A stretch of DNA of 64,000 bases from NCBI GenBank assembly GCA_963678705.1, contig OY783218.1, forward strand, positions 9,186,152 through 9,250,151. The letters run 5' to 3'. Position 1 is the stretch's first letter. Every line of letters starts with the position of its first letter. Position numbers and translations under genes: made by a program. Below, one piece after another: positions 61,023-64,000 of the stretch. The notes under the pieces were generated by a model that was not told the DNA's origin, made no database searches, and was given only the letters and a program-made list of their open reading frames with translations. Origin of the DNA: Panorpa germanica (Eukaryota; Arthropoda; Insecta; Mecoptera; Panorpidae).

Positions 61023-62766
61023 GTTACTCGCTCTTTGACTTGCTTCATGTTTATAATTTAAATATTTTAAACATACAATCGCGCCCGCAAGCTTTATGTT
61101 GCCTACTTCTGTATTTCTATACTATTTAAAAATATTAGTAATTGTATAATTTATTTGCAATTTTAAAGTTTACAAATATAAATATTTAAGAAATATTTAA
61201 AAATTAAATAAATACAAAAAAATGAAACTTCATTTTACACTCAATGCTAATAATGTGTCTGGCTGTGTGTATGTGTGTGTTTGATAACATTCATTGAGAA
61301 ATTCTTAAGTTTACGTTAATTAGTTAATTATTTTATATCTATTTCCGGATCCGGCACGTCTTGTTTCTAAAGAATAGATTTATTAAAAAATATAATTAAC
61401 ATTCATATAGTTACATAATATTTCTTCCGATTTTACGTTTGTTTATGTTCTTTTACAGATGAAAACAAATGATATACTCGTATGTTAAAAGTTCCTTTCA
61501 TTTTCAAAATATCGACCCTGATGGTGTGAAATTATTTAGTTGAAATTTATACGTGTCGTGCAGTGCCGCACTTGGAGGTTTGGAGGCCCTGGAGCAACGA
61601 AAGAGCGGAGATACTGGTGCAACGAAGGAGCGGAGGCCCCTAATTATTTTCCGAATAAATGTAACAATTTTTTTCCGTCAAGTCTTTCAAAAATTTATTG
61701 CTTTTATCTCTATTGTGGGACTCCTCTCTTGTCTTAATTAACCTACTTAATCAATATAGGACACAAGTCCATTTATTGTTTTTATAATATAAAATTTGAT
61801 TCATTATCTTTATTTAGTTAGAGAGGTTCTAATCTTGCAACGGAACGTGTTTAATTAATTAATTATAAATTGTAAACTATTTGGCTGCTGGAAAACACAG
61901 AAACTTAAAATTAAAATCTAAGTATACAATTCAAATCTTTTCTGAATATATCCAGATAATGTGTAATAGATTTGAAGGCGAAATAACGTTTCTATTTATC
62001 TAACAAATTATATTTGTGATTGTATTTCTTAATTTTTAAGAAAAATATTTGAAATATTTGTTAATATATGAGAATTAACAACAAAATTAACGATTTAAGA
62101 ATATAGGCTTCAAATAAAAGAAACCAATTTAATTTATGGTATAATATTTATGTTTAATATTTATATGAATATATTTTTGAGATAAGACTATAAAAATTGT
62201 TTAGTGTTTTTTTGTGAGAGAAAAAGTGAATGCCTTGTCTCACGTCAGACGTTAGTCGTATGCGTCCAAGTCCAAGTCCCTCTAAGAAAGCAAAACCTGT
62301 AATTAGTCAAATCATAGTAATTAGCTAATTGTTTAAATAAATGTTATGTTATACACACAACTAAATTTAATAAAAACAAACAACGGTATTTCATTATTGT
62401 ATTGCTGACAGGTTTAACTGAAAACGTGACTGACAGTTATATTGTTCAGCTGCGGGACGGGAATGTAATGCGCTTTCAGATAACATCTCTATTAAAGGAT
62501 ACAGCACAGCCTCCATGACCTCTGTAACATATACAACTACAGCCTAAGACATAGTATTGAAATTCTTATTTCTCAAATACAAAATTAACCTCACTTTTCT
62601 ATATATATGGTTTTACGGAATATTTTCTAGAATACTGGTGATATTTTTATTGCAATCAAAAGTACAAAATCTGAGGTTAGTAATGGAACACAATATCCGC
62701 CAAATGTAACCGCAAGGCAATTGACAGTTAAAAAATAGTGCCAAATTTAAAGTGATAGGTCTAAGT

Positions 62767-63620
62767 CCCAGTAAACATTTAAGAGTCACTTTGACATCAT
62801 ATTAAAGATGCGTATAATTTTTTTGTCATGAAAAAGTTCATTTACAATTCTCACAGTCGTTCATATGAAATGTCTAATTTATCGGCAATAAATGACGAAT
62901 CCACTCTACCTCTCGGAATACAAATGAAGATAAAGTTGATGCAAACTATAATGGGTTTATGTCCTATGTCCTTATTTCTATAAAAGTGTACTATATATTG
63001 ATAAAGTGGGTTACTAGAACCTCAAATGTCCAATTATTTTTTTAATAACTCCTTATATGTAGGAGATATTAACAATTAAAAAAGTCATTTTGTCTCTTTA
63101 ATTATTAAAGGGATTCAACGTTGTACACATTCCAAATGCATGTGACATCATAACCGCTACCAACCTTACAGCTCATAAATCTCTGCTATATGTATTTATA
63201 TATCAACATATCAAATATTATTTACAGCTATTTTAAGGAACAATAAAATTTCAATATTATGTCTACCGTAACAGGGTTAAATAAAATAAAAACTTATTAT
63301 TCTTTGACTTGACTTGACTATTTCGACTACCAAGCACTGACCTACTCAACAAATAACTGACGTTAAAATGCATTTCACGTCATACAAATATGGCCGACCA
63401 TCTCTAGCGCTACAACTACAATTCAAACTTTTAATTGCTGTATCTCCGTCAACATTTAGATATTTAATAAAATAGACACGCCAATACATATATTTATTAA
63501 TATCAATTTCAATCAACAATTGAAAAATCGTCCACTAAAAAATGAGGACACAAGCCCATTGAAGTGCAATAGTGATAGAAACGGCACAAAACAGGACACT
63601 TCACCAAATTGTTTACTGGG
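62767..63620 (+). mobile_element. MITE family B, copy 3, split by family A copy 4
   Basis: The outer parts (62767-62952 and 63561-63620) together make one 246-bp family B element with ends CCCAGTAAACATTTAAG and CCAAATTGTTTACTGGG. A 606-bp family A element interrupts it after the ACTATAAT site. So this copy of B is older than the A insertion. Confidence 0.85.
62953..63558 (+). mobile_element. MITE family A, copy 4, nested (606 bp)
   Basis: It starts GGGTTTATGTCC and ends GGACACAAGCCC. AT lies at 62951-62952 and again at 63559-63560, while uninterrupted family B copies have a single AT there. This directly supports a 2-bp AT target duplication. No open frame of note. Confidence 0.85.
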
Positions 63621-64000
63621 TTAAAAGACCGCCTAAATTTGGTCCAAAAAGTCTTGTTCATTAGTATTGTATTGAACTAATCTTTTAATTCCCCAATAAT
63701 TGTTTATATGAGATCATGGCAGAAGTTCACGGTTGGAGAAAACAAAGATTTACGAACGCTTTGGACGTTTAAGGAAATGCTTACTGCGCGTTACTGGTAC
63801 TATATGCATTATTGCTTCTTTCTTTGAACTTTCCCTGTCGAAGTACAGGTAAGATAAATCCGATAAACCACCACATGGACATGTCATGTTACCCACAAAC
63901 ACCACTCCATGAAAACGACTCTACACGCGTTGGCAGTTAATCCATGAAATGATGATACCGGCGATAATATAAAAGTAAAAATAAAATGATTGAATAGAAA

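Larger units (their letters stand above)
58341..64000. other. Repeat-rich gene-poor right flank
   Basis: No chained gene is seen. It holds MITE family B copies (60509, 62767), a family A copy nested at 62953 and a family E copy (60808). A short GT run lies near 61264. A coding-like fragment around 59580-59723 is listed separately. Opposed open frames at 58487-58763 match nothing I know. Confidence 0.6.

Noticed and set aside
61540-61741. Two overlapping plus-strand frames with a short duplicated GAGCAACGAAAGAGCGG-like block
   Set aside because: The duplication is short and the peptides match nothing; likely decayed repeat sequence.
59864-61776. Single GGGCTTGTGA and AGGACACAAGTCC motifs about 1.9 kb apart
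   Set aside because: They look like family A ends, but the sequence between is unrelated and the two ends differ, so I do not call one element.
1-64000. CRISPR arrays, operons, riboswitches, rRNA or intact tRNA genes
   Set aside because: The sequence is eukaryotic; none was seen, and the tRNA-like heads belong to SINEs.

Overview
The window is AT-rich nuclear DNA from an insect. Genes are split by short GT-AG introns, mostly 60-500 bp. They encode standard animal proteins, and one is an insect-specific secreted G12 (insect-allergen-related) protein. The flanks are full of short non-autonomous DNA transposons and tRNA-derived SINEs. I cannot fix the order; a beetle or a similar holometabolous insect would fit, but this is a guess.

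Layout. 1-23.3 kb is repeat-rich and gene-poor. Its only supported coding piece is a proline-rich first coding exon on the minus strand (9491-10058), possibly the N-terminus of a nesprin/Msp300-like gene that continues beyond the left edge. 23.3-53.8 kb is a compact block of seven genes whose exons I could chain with consistent reading phase: TBRG1 (+), EI24 (-), USP20/33 (-), RPUSD1 (-), the NuMA/Mud spindle gene (+), TFIP11 (-) and eIF2-alpha (+). 54.2-56.4 kb is a 2.2-kb palindrome made of about 147-bp tandem units pointing toward each other, followed by a separate 72-nt near-perfect hairpin. At 57-58.3 kb is a G12-type secreted protein gene (-) with a TATA box and a noncoding first exon. 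58.3-64 kb is again repeat-rich, with one MITE nested inside another.

How the genes relate. They are housekeeping functions rather than one pathway: translation initiation (eIF2-alpha), spliceosome disassembly (TFIP11), RNA pseudouridylation (RPUSD1), deubiquitination (USP20/33), ER/autophagy (EI24), chromatin or growth control (TBRG1) and spindle orientation (Mud). Two pairs are head to head and may share promoters: RPUSD1/Mud and TFIP11/eIF2-alpha. Mud and TFIP11 converge with under 300 bp between stop codons.

Most interesting items: two mutually exclusive in-frame last exons of Mud, one with a C-terminal membrane anchor and one soluble; the palindromic 147-bp array; the 72-nt hairpin; and several MITE families whose ends and target duplications can be read directly, one of them from a filled site compared with an empty site within the window.
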